Numbered from the stretch's first letter, positions 1 through 7,526 are shown. The stretch is DNA of 15,947 nt from Leptospira vanthielii serovar Holland str. Waz Holland = ATCC 700522 (GCF_000332455.1 NZ_AOGY02000086.1:1-15947), one strand, 5' to 3'. Program-made: numbers and translations. Notes: generated from the letters alone by a model not told the origin.

Positions 1-135
1 TTGTTTGATTGGCTCTTTTATTAGTCTAGCAATTGGTTTTCCGTGATCAGTAACGATTACTTCGTCTCCAAGCCTGGCTTTATCAAGATATTCGCTAAGT
101 TTTGCTTTTAGATCTCTTACTCCGACATAAATCAT
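1..135 (-). CDS. Phd/YefM-family antitoxin, C-terminus cut by the window edge
   Basis: The 45 visible codons begin MIYVGVRDLKAKLSEYL and continue with an EVIVTDHGKPIARLI segment. This is the N-terminal DNA-binding fold of the Phd/YefM antitoxin family: the 'R-x-L-K-x-K-L-S-x-x-L' helix, then the 'V-x-V-T-x-x-G-K-P-x-A-x-L' strand. Family members bind and neutralise a toxin encoded just downstream (PIN, Doc or RelE type) and repress their own operon. The toxin gene would lie to the left, outside the window. A GGAG about 11 nt upstream supports the ATG at 135. The gene is the first of the array and is separated from site 1 by about 120 bp holding a possible promoter. The toxin-binding C-terminus is not visible, so the partner type cannot be given. 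Confidence 0.85.
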   Translation of the reverse strand, partial: MIYVGVRDLKAKLSEYLDKARLGDEVIVTDHGKPIARLIKEPIKQ

Positions 136-167
136 TCTTTTGACTCCGAAATTGTGGTTACAATTGT

Positions 168-196
168 AGGATAATGGTTACTTTCATAGAAATCAA
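168..196 (-). promoter_or_regulatory. Possible promoter of the antitoxin gene
   Basis: On the minus strand TTGATT (191-196) is followed after 17 bp by TATCCT (168-173), ahead of the ATG at 135. The match to sigma-70 consensus is only moderate and rests on spacing and position. Confidence 0.4.
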
Positions 197-254
197 GACG
201 AAAAATGCCAAATTTATGCTTTTCTTCGGTTTAAGTTGAAGTTTGCGAACTTTC

Positions 255-415
255 GTATAACGAACTAGACTAACCGACGTAGGCTGACCCTGAGTCCCAA
301 CGGGACGTTAGGGACTGGAACGACACTTGCGTAAGCAAGGGGAGTGCCAGAAGCCTATGTGGCGCAGCCCAAGCGAGGGCTCGTCCCGAAGCGCAGCGGT
401 TAGTTGCTGTTAATT
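255..415. repeat. attC-like site 1 (161 bp)
   Basis: The outer cores are GTATAAC (left) and GTTAATT (right). Next come the invariant GAACTAG on the left and GCT on the right, an arm GACTAACC/GGTTAGTT, and an inner stem GTAGGCT/AGCCTAT ('GTAGGCT class'). A small hairpin GTCCC/GGGAC and a second CTGG/CCAG hairpin lie inside. The left core belongs to the antitoxin cassette and the right core to the non-coding cassette, which is why the two cores do not match each other. Confidence 0.85.
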
Positions 416-616
416 GCAGTTGGTTATATAGATAAATAAAGATCAATCGAAAGATTTTCAAAGCAGCGCAAATTTTTCTCTTACATCTTAAAAAGCAAAA
501 ATCTTTAACAGGACTTTCTTGGAGAGAGACGCCATTGATCTTCAAAAAAGCTTGAATCGACATCACCCTCTTACAAAGAAAATTTGCGCGTTATCTTCTA
601 TGGTTCAACCAATTGC
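416..616. other. Non-coding cassette A
   Basis: This 200-bp cassette has no credible reading frame. Its ends are a private inverted repeat (TTAATTGCAGTTGGTT on the left, AACCAATTGCAATTAA on the right). Nested inside is a second pair, GCGCAAATTTT near 474 and AAAATTTGCGC near 580. The cassettes at 781-1064 and 11347-11655 have the same architecture, so this is a repeated cassette type and not a decayed gene. It could carry a promoter, encode a small RNA, or act purely as DNA structure; the sequence does not decide. Confidence 0.6.
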
Positions 617-780
617 AATTAACGAACTAGCCTTAACGACGTTCCTCGTAGCTGAGCCTCAGTAGGAGGCGTTAGCGTCGGCGCGGATCTTGCGGAGGCA
701 AGAGACGTGCCGGAGAGGAATGTGGCGTAGCCCGAGCGAGGCCGTAAGTGCCGAAGCGTAGCGGTAAGCGGATGTTAATT
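617..780. repeat. attC-like site 2 (164 bp)
   Basis: Both cores match each other (AATTAAC / GTTAATT) because the site lies between two cassettes of the same non-coding type. The inner stem is GTTCCTC/GAGGAAT ('GTTCCTC class'). The small hairpin is GCCTC/GAGGC, replacing the GTCCC/GGGAC of site 1. The right-hand spacer is GAT instead of the usual GCT. Confidence 0.85.
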
Positions 781-1064
781 GCAGTAGGTTTCTACAGAAA
801 AAGATAATTTTCGAAAGGGAAATCTCATCAAGCGCGAAAATTTTCGATCCGAATCTTTTTTCTTATAAATTTATATTGGAACTAGCGAATTAAAAACTCT
901 TCTTTCTTCTTTTAATGGAAAAATATAAATCTTTAGCAAATCACAGTTTAATAAAAGAATCTTTGAAGAGAGTTTCCACTACAAAAAGGCAGTAATATAT
1001 TAATTCCTCAACCCTCTCTAAAGAAAATTTTCGCGCGCTTTTTTTGTATGATTTAACCTATTGC
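781..1064. other. Non-coding cassette B
   Basis: About 285 bp without a credible gene. The ends TTAATTGCAGTAGGTT and AACCTATTGCAATTAA pair with each other and show a matched change relative to cassette A (TTGG/CCAA becomes TAGG/CCTA). The inner pair is GCGCGAAAATTTTC (near 834) and GAAAATTTTCGCGC (near 1024); both arms gained the extra CG/GA together. CCCTCTCTAAAGAAAATTT before the right inner arm resembles the same place in cassette A. The right inner arm is followed by a T tract on the plus strand, which could end transcription. Confidence 0.6.
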
Positions 1065-1225
1065 AATTAACGACTAGACTTACCGAAGTTCCCCGACCCT
1101 GAGTCCCGAAGGGACGTTAGGGACTGGCATGTAGCTTGCGTAAGCAAGGCGAATGCCAGAAGGGGAATTTGCCGCAGGCCGAGCGAGGCCTTGTGCCGAA
1201 GCGAAGCGGTAAGTCGCTGTTAGCC
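1065..1225. repeat. attC-like site 3 (161 bp)
   Basis: Cores AATTAAC / GTTAGCC. Outer arm ACTTACCG/CGGTAAGT; inner stem GTTCCCC/GGGGAAT ('GTTCCCC class'); small hairpin GTCCC-GAA-GGGAC; second hairpin CTGGCAT/ATGCCAG. It is the only copy in which AACGAACTAG has lost one A (AACGACTAG). Confidence 0.85.
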
Positions 1226-1238
1226 GAAGTATTCAAAT

Positions 1239-2366
1239 TTAGAATGGAATGTCTCCGTATTCATTATATTTAAATTTAAAGTTTAAATTGGTCATATAAT
1301 ATTTTGTTAACGTAGTTTGCACCTTTTCTTTTATATGCTTGTTCGAGTTCATTTTTTCCAGTATATTTTCATCTTCAATACCTAAATCAATTATAATTAA
1401 ATCATCTTCTTTATTATAGCTAAAAAGAAAATATCTGAATTTATCTATATAAAAATCACAAAGTAATTGCAAGGAATGTCTTATATCGTCGCTTAATTCT
1501 TTTTCTATTTCATCTAAAAATAGCGTGAGAAAATCATAGTTAGTCTTAATTTTCTTCTCATATAATTTGAACTGTTCTGTATACTCGTTTTGTAGCCAAA
1601 TATGTAGTAAATTTAAGTAATTAATGAAATTTTCTAATTCTTTTAGTTTTACAAAATGAACCGTATTGTTAGATTCTTTTTGATTAACGATAAATCTATT
1701 TGTGTATTTTAAATAGTCAGTTTCATTTATTGTGGATTGATTTTTACTTAAATAATATTCAAACGAATTTAACTCCATAACTGACACTAGTAAGAAATTA
1801 TAAACACAAATATTTTCCTTTCTGCTATTCAAAGCTTCTTTTTCGTAATGTAATGACCTGATTAAGGTAATGATAGAATCGTATATTCTTTTGTCATTCT
1901 GTGGAGTTGCATTTTTTAAGTTTACCTCCTGGAATGCAAATATATTTCGCTCAAGGTCAAACAAATACTTATGAATTGGATTTGATTTTGATTTTTCCAA
2001 AATTCTATTTAAAATGAATGACGAAGTTTCCATTTTATGAAAAATTTTTGAATTTGTCCAAGAATCAATGGGTTTATATTTTACATTAGGATCCTGATTG
2101 TTTATATCTTTGGTTAAAAAGACCCATGAATTTTCGGAATTTTTCTTTACACTTATAATTATTGCTGTAAATAGTTTTATTTCATTGATCGTTGCAACTT
2201 TATAAGCTATAAGATCAATTTCTCTTTCTGTTCCTATTGTATTATCGAAATAGTAACGATTATTTATTGTGTACCATTCAGAATCAGAGAATAAATTTGA
2301 TACTTTATGTTCTGATATATAGCCTGTCTTTTCGATTGCTTCTTCTATTTTTTTATAATTTTCCAT
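1239..2366 (-). CDS. Protein of unknown function with a PD-(D/E)XK-like motif
   Basis: A 375-aa protein with no signal peptide or clear membrane segment. Residues 48-75 read EREIDLIAYK then IIISVKK, followed by SENSWVFL at 77-84. This resembles the core of PD-(D/E)XK nucleases of the 'REID ... ECK-S--PWVF' type: an acidic residue (D51) on one strand and an x-V-K (K74) on the next. The usual Glu before the lysine is Ser72 here, so the active site is either variant or inactive. The remaining ~290 residues are charged and helical and I do not recognise them. The stop codon lies 13 bp from the core of site 3, and only 17 bp separate the ATG from the core of site 4, so no full promoter fits between them. 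A cassette-borne defence nuclease is plausible but unproven. Confidence 0.7.
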   Translation of the reverse strand: MENYKKIEEAIEKTGYISEHKVSNLFSDSEWYTINNRYYFDNTIGTEREIDLIAYKVATINEIKLFTAIIISVKKNSENSWVFLTKDINNQDPNVKYKPIDSWTNSKIFHKMETSSFILNRILEKSKSNPIHKYLFDLERNIFAFQEVNLKNATPQNDKRIYDSIITLIRSLHYEKEALNSRKENICVYNFLLVSVMELNSFEYYLSKNQSTINETDYLKYTNRFIVNQKESNNTVHFVKLKELENFINYLNLLHIWLQNEYTEQFKLYEKKIKTNYDFLTLFLDEIEKELSDDIRHSLQLLCDFYIDKFRYFLFSYNKEDDLIIIDLGIEDENILEKMNSNKHIKEKVQTTLTKYYMTNLNFKFKYNEYGDIPF

Positions 2367-2383
2367 ATTTTTTTGAATATTTC

Positions 2384-2544
2384 GGCTAACGAACTAGACT
2401 AACCGACGTAGGCTGGCCCTGAGTCCCAACGGGACGTTAGGGACTGGAACGACACTTGCGGACGCAAGGGGAGTGCCAGAAGCCTATGTGGCGCAGCCCA
2501 AGCGAGGGCTCGTCCCGAAGCGAAGCGGTTAGTTGCTGTTATGC
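2384..2544. repeat. attC-like site 4 (161 bp)
   Basis: Cores GGCTAAC / GTTATGC; GTAGGCT class with the GTCCC/GGGAC hairpin. Its body is almost identical to site 10 (I count two base differences between the cores), although the neighbouring genes are unrelated. Confidence 0.85.
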
Positions 2545-2557
2545 GACGTTGCGGGGA

Positions 2558-2573
2558 GCGACACGGATGTCGC
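2558..2573. repeat. Hairpin at the left end of the vapBC cassette
   Basis: GCGACA-CGGA-TGTCGC is a perfect 6-bp stem just beyond the toxin stop codon. The same ACGGAT loop recurs in a different stem at the other end of the cassette (3307-3324). No T tract follows on the minus strand, so it is not a standard intrinsic terminator. Confidence 0.6.
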
Positions 2574-2577
2574 AATC

Positions 2578-2994
2578 TTAGCTCATATCCTCTTTAATTC
2601 TTAAGTATTCATCAGGAGTAATGATTTTTAGACCCTTGATTTTTTCTAGAGTTAAAAGGTCTTTATCACCTGTTATTAATAAATCAACATTTGCTGAGAA
2701 AGCAGTTTCAAGAATATGGAAATCGTCTCGATCTCTCAAATTCATATAGTCTTTAAGAGGCTTGTTTTTAATTATTGTGGTAGCACTTCTGATTTCCGCA
2801 ATTGTAAATTGTATGAAGTCATTAGGTAGTTTGAACTTAGGTTTAGCTAAAGTTTCTTCCAATTCGTCCAGAATTTCATTAGAGATATATCCAATGAAAA
2901 TATCATCGATTAAATCTTGGAAAACCAATCTAGGTTTACCATTGAATAAGATAGCAGAAATATAAATGTTAGTATCTAAAAGAACTTTTAACAT
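2578..2994 (-). CDS. PIN-domain toxin (VapC-like ribonuclease)
   Basis: A 138-aa single-domain PIN protein. The first strand has LDTNIYIS with D7. The middle acidic residues are around E40 and D91 (RDRDDFHILETA), and D110 sits in LLITGDKDLL, giving the acidic cluster that binds metal in PIN ribonucleases. Family members cleave RNA and are held inactive by the upstream antitoxin. Its ATG shares one base with the antitoxin stop codon (TAATG), so the two are translationally coupled. It belongs to the longer PIN group often annotated as 'putative toxin component, PIN family' and not to the short classical VapC. The RNA target cannot be told from sequence. Confidence 0.9.
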   Translation of the reverse strand: MLKVLLDTNIYISAILFNGKPRLVFQDLIDDIFIGYISNEILDELEETLAKPKFKLPNDFIQFTIAEIRSATTIIKNKPLKDYMNLRDRDDFHILETAFSANVDLLITGDKDLLTLEKIKGLKIITPDEYLRIKEDMS

Positions 2995-3239
2995 TAAGAA
3001 GCTTTTTTACTTCTTCTAACTGCTTTAATTTCATCAAAAATGTCATCATCGTTAAGATTTGCTTTTTCGATAGTCTTGGAAGTAAAGTCGAAGATAGCTT
3101 GCCACTTAGATTTTTTCTCAATATAAGCCCTTGCAGCTTCACGAATCAGTTCGGATCTGGACCTGTGTTCTCTTTTTGCAATTTTATCAATTTCTTTTAA
3201 AAGAGCTTTTTCGAATGAGATGTTAACAGTCTGATTCAT
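2994..3239 (-). CDS. Ribbon-helix-helix (CopG-type) antitoxin
   Basis: An 81-aa protein. Residues 1-45 form a ribbon-helix-helix domain: strand NQTVNISF, helix EKALLKEIDKIAK, turn, then RSRSELIREAARAYIEK. The acidic C-terminal tail (NLNDDDIFDEI) would wrap around the PIN toxin. The protein should bind DNA as a dimer, and a perfect palindrome in its own promoter (3251-3269) is a natural operator. The gene is first in the operon, overlaps the toxin gene by one base, and its ATG lies only 9 bp after the predicted -10 box. Confidence 0.9.
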   Translation of the reverse strand: MNQTVNISFEKALLKEIDKIAKREHRSRSELIREAARAYIEKKSKWQAIFDFTSKTIEKANLNDDDIFDEIKAVRRSKKAS

Positions 3240-3247
3240 AATTTCCC

Positions 3248-3276
3248 AGCATATACAAGATTTGTATATTTGTCAA
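3248..3276 (-). promoter_or_regulatory. Promoter of the PIN/RHH toxin-antitoxin operon
   Basis: On the minus strand TTGACA (3271-3276) and TATGCT (3248-3253) are separated by 17 bp. The predicted transcription start falls one or two bases before the ATG at 3239, giving an almost leaderless transcript. Confidence 0.65.
3251..3269. promoter_or_regulatory. Palindromic operator of the toxin-antitoxin operon
   Basis: ATATACAA-GAT-TTGTATAT is a perfect 8-bp inverted repeat with a 3-base centre. It fills the spacer between the -35 and -10 boxes, where the ribbon-helix-helix antitoxin would block RNA polymerase. Confidence 0.7.
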
Positions 3277-3306
3277 ATTGTTTATTTCTGGGATTTTCTT
3301 GTAAAA

Positions 3307-3324
3307 CGCCGCACGGATGCGGCG
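3307..3324. repeat. Hairpin at the right end of the vapBC cassette
   Basis: CGCCGC-ACGGAT-GCGGCG is a perfect 6-bp stem. It shares the ACGGAT loop with the hairpin at 2558-2573 but has a different stem. Both lie next to GC-rich arms (TTGCGGGGA and TCCCCGCAA) that pair across the whole cassette. Confidence 0.6.
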
Positions 3325-3343
3325 ACTCTTCCCCGCAATGTTC

Positions 3344-3503
3344 GCATAACGAACTAGGCTAACCGACGTAGGCTGGCCCTGAGTCCCAACGGGACGTTAG
3401 GGACTGGCACGTAGTTTGCGGATGCAAACGAGTGCCAGAAGCCTATGTGTCGCAGACCGAGCGAGGCCTTGTGCCGAAGCGAAGCGGTTAGGCGTAGTTA
3501 GCC
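3344..3503. repeat. attC-like site 5 (160 bp)
   Basis: Cores GCATAAC / GTTAGCC; GTAGGCT class. The second hairpin is CTGGCAC/GTGCCAG with an inner TTTGC/GCAAA pair. The right spacer is GTA instead of GCT, and the outer arm GGCTAACC/GGTTAGGC has one mismatch. Confidence 0.85.
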
Positions 3504-3522
3504 GAAGTTATTCAGTGATCAG

Positions 3523-5271
3523 CTATTTCAAGTCGTTGATTTGCGACCATCTGATGCAATTTGCTGGTGGTTTTTTAGATATATCTATCAAACTGTCTAG
3601 TAACTGCTTAACATTTTTTTCAATTTTTGGATCAGATTCAATTCTTTTAAGTGCATTGTATGGCTTTTCGTATTTTGCCTCCTCTCCAAATATTGCCATC
3701 TCAAAATTAGTCTTACAGGCAATTATGTTTATATCAATCCCTGTGTTTGTCCTTAAATCTTGTATTGAATTGTTTAGGCCCCAGGAAGGGTTTTTTTTGT
3801 TGTCTTGAGTTAATTCAGTGTCGGAGTCATGTAGAATAGCAAAGTTTTTTGAGAATTGTTTTAAAACTTTGGAAACAGAAAGAATTACCCCTTTTCCCCT
3901 TGCTCTGATTATATGAATATTTGAATACTCTCTAGGATATTTATTTTTTATCATAGAGAATGCTGTATATTCTGTATCGCCTTCTACAACAATAGCCTTC
4001 CCTCCAAAAAAGAATTCGTGGAGATATGGGTCACACACGTTTAATAGTTTAAGATTTTTTTTATCGTCTTCATCCAATTTTGCAGTTTCAGGTCTGTAGA
4101 GAGTAGTGCATTCTATATTTTTTTCAGACCTTTCCACTCTTACTATTGTTGTATTATCTTTTGAAAGGTCAATGAAGACGGGTGAGTGTGTAGTAATCAT
4201 TATTTGCCAATTAACTAATTGAGGCAGTTCATATAACACATCTCTAGCTTCTCGAATTGCACTTGGATGTAGACATATTTCTGGTTCATCCAACAAAAGT
4301 ACGTGAGGTCTCGTATTTTCATATTTGTCGTTTCGATCGGATAAATATTTTAAAGTTGACCAAAGAAGTGTTCTTCGTGCTCCGCTACCCTGATTTTCTA
4401 TTTTTGAGTAGTATCCGTTTGTTACACCCATTGATAGTTCTGGATTTGATTTAAACGGAGAAAAGGTTTTTTCAACGTCTGATTCTGGCTTTGCATCCAG
4501 TTTGATTCTATGATTTGGAAAGATTCTATCTAGGTATTTTGAAACCTCATCTTCTATTTCTTTAATATCAGTAGAAGCAGACTCGACAACTTTACTTTGG
4601 AAATTCTTTAATGTATCTATAATATTTTCATAATCCGATTTTTCTTGGTTTTGATCAGATTTGATTGTTTTCACTTTTTCTTGTAGAAGATCAAGTAATA
4701 GCTTGGTGATTTGCTGTGCTTGAAGTTCTGGGGATGAGAATGCATCGACGCGATGGGGTTGAGGCCTTCTTGAATTTGCAATATTGGGAGCCCCCCAAGG
4801 TACCTTATCATCCCAATCCTGGGTATTTATATTCCATCCCTCTCTCTTTGGATCTTTATTGGGACTAGACCATATCCATCTTTCTTTTACTAATTGTTCG
4901 CCTTCTTGAGTTAGAGTAATCCACTGATCACCAGGTGAATTATCATAAACAATAGTTTCGAGGGTGATTTCGGGAAGTTCACTTTGATTAACCTGACTTG
5001 AGGGGAAATCAGAAATTGCTAATTGGCATTCTTTAGAACCATGTTTCATTACTAATTCATAAGCCCTTAGTATGCTACTTTTTCCAGCATTATTGGGACC
5101 GACTAGTACTACGATATCATCTAAATCTATTTTAATCTCATCATTTCCAATGGATCGGAAATTTTTAATACTGAGTGAGCGTAACCTTGGTTTGTTGATT
5201 GTGGGATCAGAGGATTCGAGTGAAGTTTCTTCAATCGTTTCTTTTTGTTTTGCTTTTTTTGCTGGTGGCAT
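3523..5271 (-). CDS. OLD-family ATP-dependent endonuclease (AAA ATPase plus TOPRIM)
   Basis: A 582-aa protein. The N-terminal half is an SMC-like ABC ATPase: FRSIG at 38-42, Walker A GPNNAGKSS at 58-66, the signature-like NQGSGARRT at 293-301, Walker B VLLLDEPE at 324-331, and the switch TTHSP at 360-364. A C-terminal TOPRIM nuclease follows: VVEGDTEY with E430, then LHDSDTE with D482 and D484. Length and domain order match the overcoming-lysogenization-defect (OLD) family, whose P2 phage member is a nuclease. GajA of the Gabija phage-defence system has the same architecture, but no UvrD-like helicase partner is present, so this looks like a stand-alone OLD. AAAGGA is placed for ribosome binding before the ATG at 5271. 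The N-terminus has a Lys/Glu-rich extension of about 28 residues before the ATPase fold. Confidence 0.9.
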   Translation of the reverse strand: MPPAKKAKQKETIEETSLESSDPTINKPRLRSLSIKNFRSIGNDEIKIDLDDIVVLVGPNNAGKSSILRAYELVMKHGSKECQLAISDFPSSQVNQSELPEITLETIVYDNSPGDQWITLTQEGEQLVKERWIWSSPNKDPKREGWNINTQDWDDKVPWGAPNIANSRRPQPHRVDAFSSPELQAQQITKLLLDLLQEKVKTIKSDQNQEKSDYENIIDTLKNFQSKVVESASTDIKEIEDEVSKYLDRIFPNHRIKLDAKPESDVEKTFSPFKSNPELSMGVTNGYYSKIENQGSGARRTLLWSTLKYLSDRNDKYENTRPHVLLLDEPEICLHPSAIREARDVLYELPQLVNWQIMITTHSPVFIDLSKDNTTIVRVERSEKNIECTTLYRPETAKLDEDDKKNLKLLNVCDPYLHEFFFGGKAIVVEGDTEYTAFSMIKNKYPREYSNIHIIRARGKGVILSVSKVLKQFSKNFAILHDSDTELTQDNKKNPSWGLNNSIQDLRTNTGIDINIIACKTNFEMAIFGEEAKYEKPYNALKRIESDPKIEKNVKQLLDSLIDISKKPPANCIRWSQINDLK

Positions 5272-5309
5272 ATAGTTTCCTTTTTTTTGATTTAGGTTTG
5301 AATAATTTC

Positions 5310-5471
5310 GGCTAACGAACTAGGGGAGACGACGTTCCTCGTAGCTGAGCCTCGCAGAGGCGTTAGCGTCGGCGCGCCTTCTTGCGGAGCGAGAAGCGTG
5401 ACGGAGAGGAATGTGTCGCAGACCGAGCGAGGCCGTAAGTGCCGAAGCGAAGCGTTTCCCCGCTGTTATGC
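5310..5471. repeat. attC-like site 6 (162 bp)
   Basis: Cores GGCTAAC / GTTATGC. Outer arm GGGGA/TCCCC with one unpaired G on the left side; GTTCCTC class; small hairpin GCCTC-GCA-GAGGC; CTTCTTGCG/GCGAGAAG forms the second hairpin. Confidence 0.85.
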
Positions 5472-5483
5472 GTAGTATTTGCT

Positions 5484-6353
5484 TTATCCAATTGAAATAT
5501 ATTCTCGAAGAAGTAGATCTTTTGTATATCCATCTAGACCGGGAAAAAGTGTTGAAAACGAAACATTCATATTTATTAAATCCTTGAGTGCCAATTTTAC
5601 TTCATGTTTATTCTCTTTTTTAAATATAACCTTTTTTATGTTTTTTTTATTTTCATTGCTGTATAAATGAAGTAATTCGCTGAAACTTTGTTTATTAGTC
5701 ATTGAATATAGAAACCCTCCTTTTTGTAAAAATGGTCTTTTTGATGGCATATCTAAAAAGCTATAGCCAATAATTTCTTTCCCCTTGCCTGTTCCTAGTT
5801 TTAGCATTTGGTATTCATTGTATAGATGGTTATAACGATCTTTTGCGGTAATGTTTAATTTCTCAACATTGAAATTATCTAAGACATTTAATGGAATTAT
5901 CCAGATACATGCAGATTCCGATATAGAAAAGACATCTGATAAGGCAAAAAAGCAGGAGATAAATTGCGAAGCACTTACATCGAGTAACCGTGTTGCAGCA
6001 CCGTGATGTTGCATGAGTGATAGCCAATCGATATCATTATTAATGGTTCTGTGATCAAATGTATTTTCGGAAAAAAGGTGAAATCCTTTTTTGTAATTAT
6101 CCAAAATGTTCTTTTCTGTTATTCTATTCCATTCTTTTGTGAAAAAGTCGGCATCTTTCGAATGTAATCTTTCTATAGATGGTTTTAGAGTCCAGTTTGC
6201 ATCAGACTGTCCTCTATAGCAATAATGGTGAATAGAAGATTTTTCATTCAAATTAAACAAAAAATCTCTTAGTTTTTTCCATTCAGTAAAAGTGACTATT
6301 TCATATTGAAATAATTCTTCTAATTTATTCTTATTGTCTATTTCTTTGTTCAT
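5484..6353 (-). CDS. FRG-domain protein
   Basis: A 289-aa protein carrying the FRG domain, named for a conserved (F/Y)RG motif. YRGQ lies at 46-49, followed by W54 and LKPSIERL, and then the hallmark MQHHGAATRLLD at 114-125. The rest is a mixed alpha/beta region with no signal peptide. The biochemical role of the domain is not established; the conserved Arg, His and acidic positions suggest an enzyme-like pocket. FRG proteins are common in phages, genomic islands and other accessory DNA, which fits this cassette. The stop codon is 12 bp from the core of site 6. The ATG is 25 bp from the core of site 7, with TATATA 4 bp before the start as a possible -10 box. Confidence 0.85.
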   Translation of the reverse strand: MNKEIDNKNKLEELFQYEIVTFTEWKKLRDFLFNLNEKSSIHHYCYRGQSDANWTLKPSIERLHSKDADFFTKEWNRITEKNILDNYKKGFHLFSENTFDHRTINNDIDWLSLMQHHGAATRLLDVSASQFISCFFALSDVFSISESACIWIIPLNVLDNFNVEKLNITAKDRYNHLYNEYQMLKLGTGKGKEIIGYSFLDMPSKRPFLQKGGFLYSMTNKQSFSELLHLYSNENKKNIKKVIFKKENKHEVKLALKDLINMNVSFSTLFPGLDGYTKDLLLREYISIG

Positions 6354-6378
6354 CAGTTATATACTTTGCAAATATTAC

Positions 6379-6541
6379 GCATAACGAACGAGCTAACCGA
6401 TGTAGGCTGGCCCTGAGCCTCTGTAGGAGGCGTTAGGGATTGGCACGAGGCTTGCGTAAGCAAGAGGAGTGACAAAAGCCTATGTGCCGAAGGCCGAGCG
6501 AGGGCGAAGACCCGAAGCGAAGTGGTTAGCGGCAGTTAGCC
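6379..6541. repeat. attC-like site 7 (163 bp)
   Basis: Cores GCATAAC / GTTAGCC. GTAGGCT class with the small hairpin GCCTC/GAGGC, which mixes features of the other classes. The normally invariant GAACTAG reads GAACGAG. Its body resembles site 11 (both have GGGATTGGCACGAGG and GAGTGACAAAAG). Confidence 0.85.
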
Positions 6542-6567
6542 GCTGTGTTTTTTTGAAGTCTACAATT

Positions 6568-7051
6568 TTATTCACAGTAACCAGTATTTATTCCTGAAAC
6601 ATAACCTGAAAAAGCAGAAATTTTATTTTGAAAGAATATAAAATCTCCTTTCGCGGTTATTATATATATCTGAAACAATCCATTGTTTGAATTTTTGTTT
6701 TTTCTTTGTAAATCTTCATAAAAAACAATTCTGGAATTTTCTCCAGTATCATATCCAATTAAACTAATTTTGTTTTCACTACCCTGATATGATACAAGAA
6801 TGTCATTTTTTGGTAAATCAGCATAAAAGCTGAAAGTGATTTTGTCTGTCTTGCTTATTGAAATACTTTTTATTTTTTCTGTTTCATATGACGGTACTGG
6901 TGTAAATGCAGTGCTTGATAATTCAGTATAGCATTGGAATGTTTTTTTTTGTAAGGTCTAAATCCCTTTTTATGTATGGTAATTCAAAATTAGTTTTATT
7001 ACAGGTGATCGTAATTAGGAGAATGGAGATACTAAGTATTTTTTTGAACAT
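6568..7051 (-). pseudogene. Small lipoprotein gene with a frameshift in an A9 tract
   Basis: Reading from the ATG at 7051 gives MFKKILSISILLITITC, a signal peptide ending at a relaxed lipobox cysteine, then NKTNFELPYIKRDLDLTKK and a premature stop soon after. The break is at a run of nine A residues (T at 6942-6950 on the plus strand). If one A were absent, the frame would continue with TFQCYTELSSTAF and run about 110 more codons to the stop at 6568-6570, ending GINTGYCE. The total span of 484 bp equals 161 codons plus one base, consistent with a single insertion. It is either a recent pseudogene, a slippage-regulated (phase-variable) gene, or a sequencing error in the homopolymer. I do not recognise the family; the mature protein looks beta-rich. 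The upstream 260 bp (7052-7310) is very AT-rich and holds no gene I can support. Confidence 0.7.
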
Positions 7052-7310
7052 GCTGTTTTTGACTTTCTTGCTATATATTTTATGTAGTTTTCTAATCGTT
7101 TTGTAATTTATATCATTAAAAAAAATGGATATTAATATTTTGGCTCTTTAAGTTATGTTTAAAAAGAGAATTTTCAGTTTTTTGATCCAAAGTATTTCGA
7201 AAATTGTTTAATATGGAAGATTTAAAAGAAAAGCATATTTTTAAATCAGAAAGATTTTCTGTGATCTTCAAATCAAATTTTTATAAAATTAATAATTTTT
7301 AAAACATTGC

Positions 7311-7472
7311 GGCTAACGAACTAGACTTACCGAAGTTCCCCGACCCTGAGTCCCGACGGGACGTTAGGGACTGGCATGTAGCTTGCGAAAGCAAGGCGAA
7401 TGCCAGAAGGGGAATTTGCCGGAGGCCGAGCGAGGGCTTGTCCCGAAGCGTAGCGGTAAGTCGCTGTTATGC
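7311..7472. repeat. attC-like site 8 (162 bp)
   Basis: Cores GGCTAAC / GTTATGC. Outer arm GACTTACCG/CGGTAAGTC; GTTCCCC class; small hairpin GTCCC-GAC-GGGAC; second hairpin CTGGCAT/ATGCCAG. It is very similar to sites 3 and 13. Confidence 0.85.
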
Positions 7473-7491
7473 GAAGTAGCCTGTATTTTAC

Positions 7492-7520
7492 TTGACACTT
7501 GTTAAGCTTTTTTCTGACAT
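7492..7520 (+). promoter_or_regulatory. Promoter of the methyltransferase gene
   Basis: TTGACA (7492-7497), a 17-bp spacer, then TGACAT (7515-7520). The expected start of transcription, about 7 bp further on, coincides with the ATG at 7527. No ribosome-binding sequence precedes that ATG, so a leaderless mRNA is likely. Confidence 0.6.
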
Positions 7521-7526
7521 ATCATT

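Noticed and set aside
270..566. 98-codon minus-strand open frame over site 1 and non-coding cassette A
   Set aside because: Its C-terminal half is a translation of the site itself, and the N-terminal half covers one of three related cassettes whose other copies have no such frame.
3416..3808. Plus-strand open frame of 130 codons
   Set aside because: It starts inside site 5 and runs antisense through the well-supported OLD-family gene.
3523..6353. Gabija system (GajA plus GajB)
   Set aside because: The OLD-family gene resembles GajA in domains, but its neighbour is an FRG-domain protein in a separate cassette, and no UvrD-like helicase is present.
7212..7302. Tiny plus-strand frame beginning MEDLKEKHIF (about 29 aa)
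   Set aside because: It lies in very AT-rich DNA with no ribosome-binding site and no recognisable motif.
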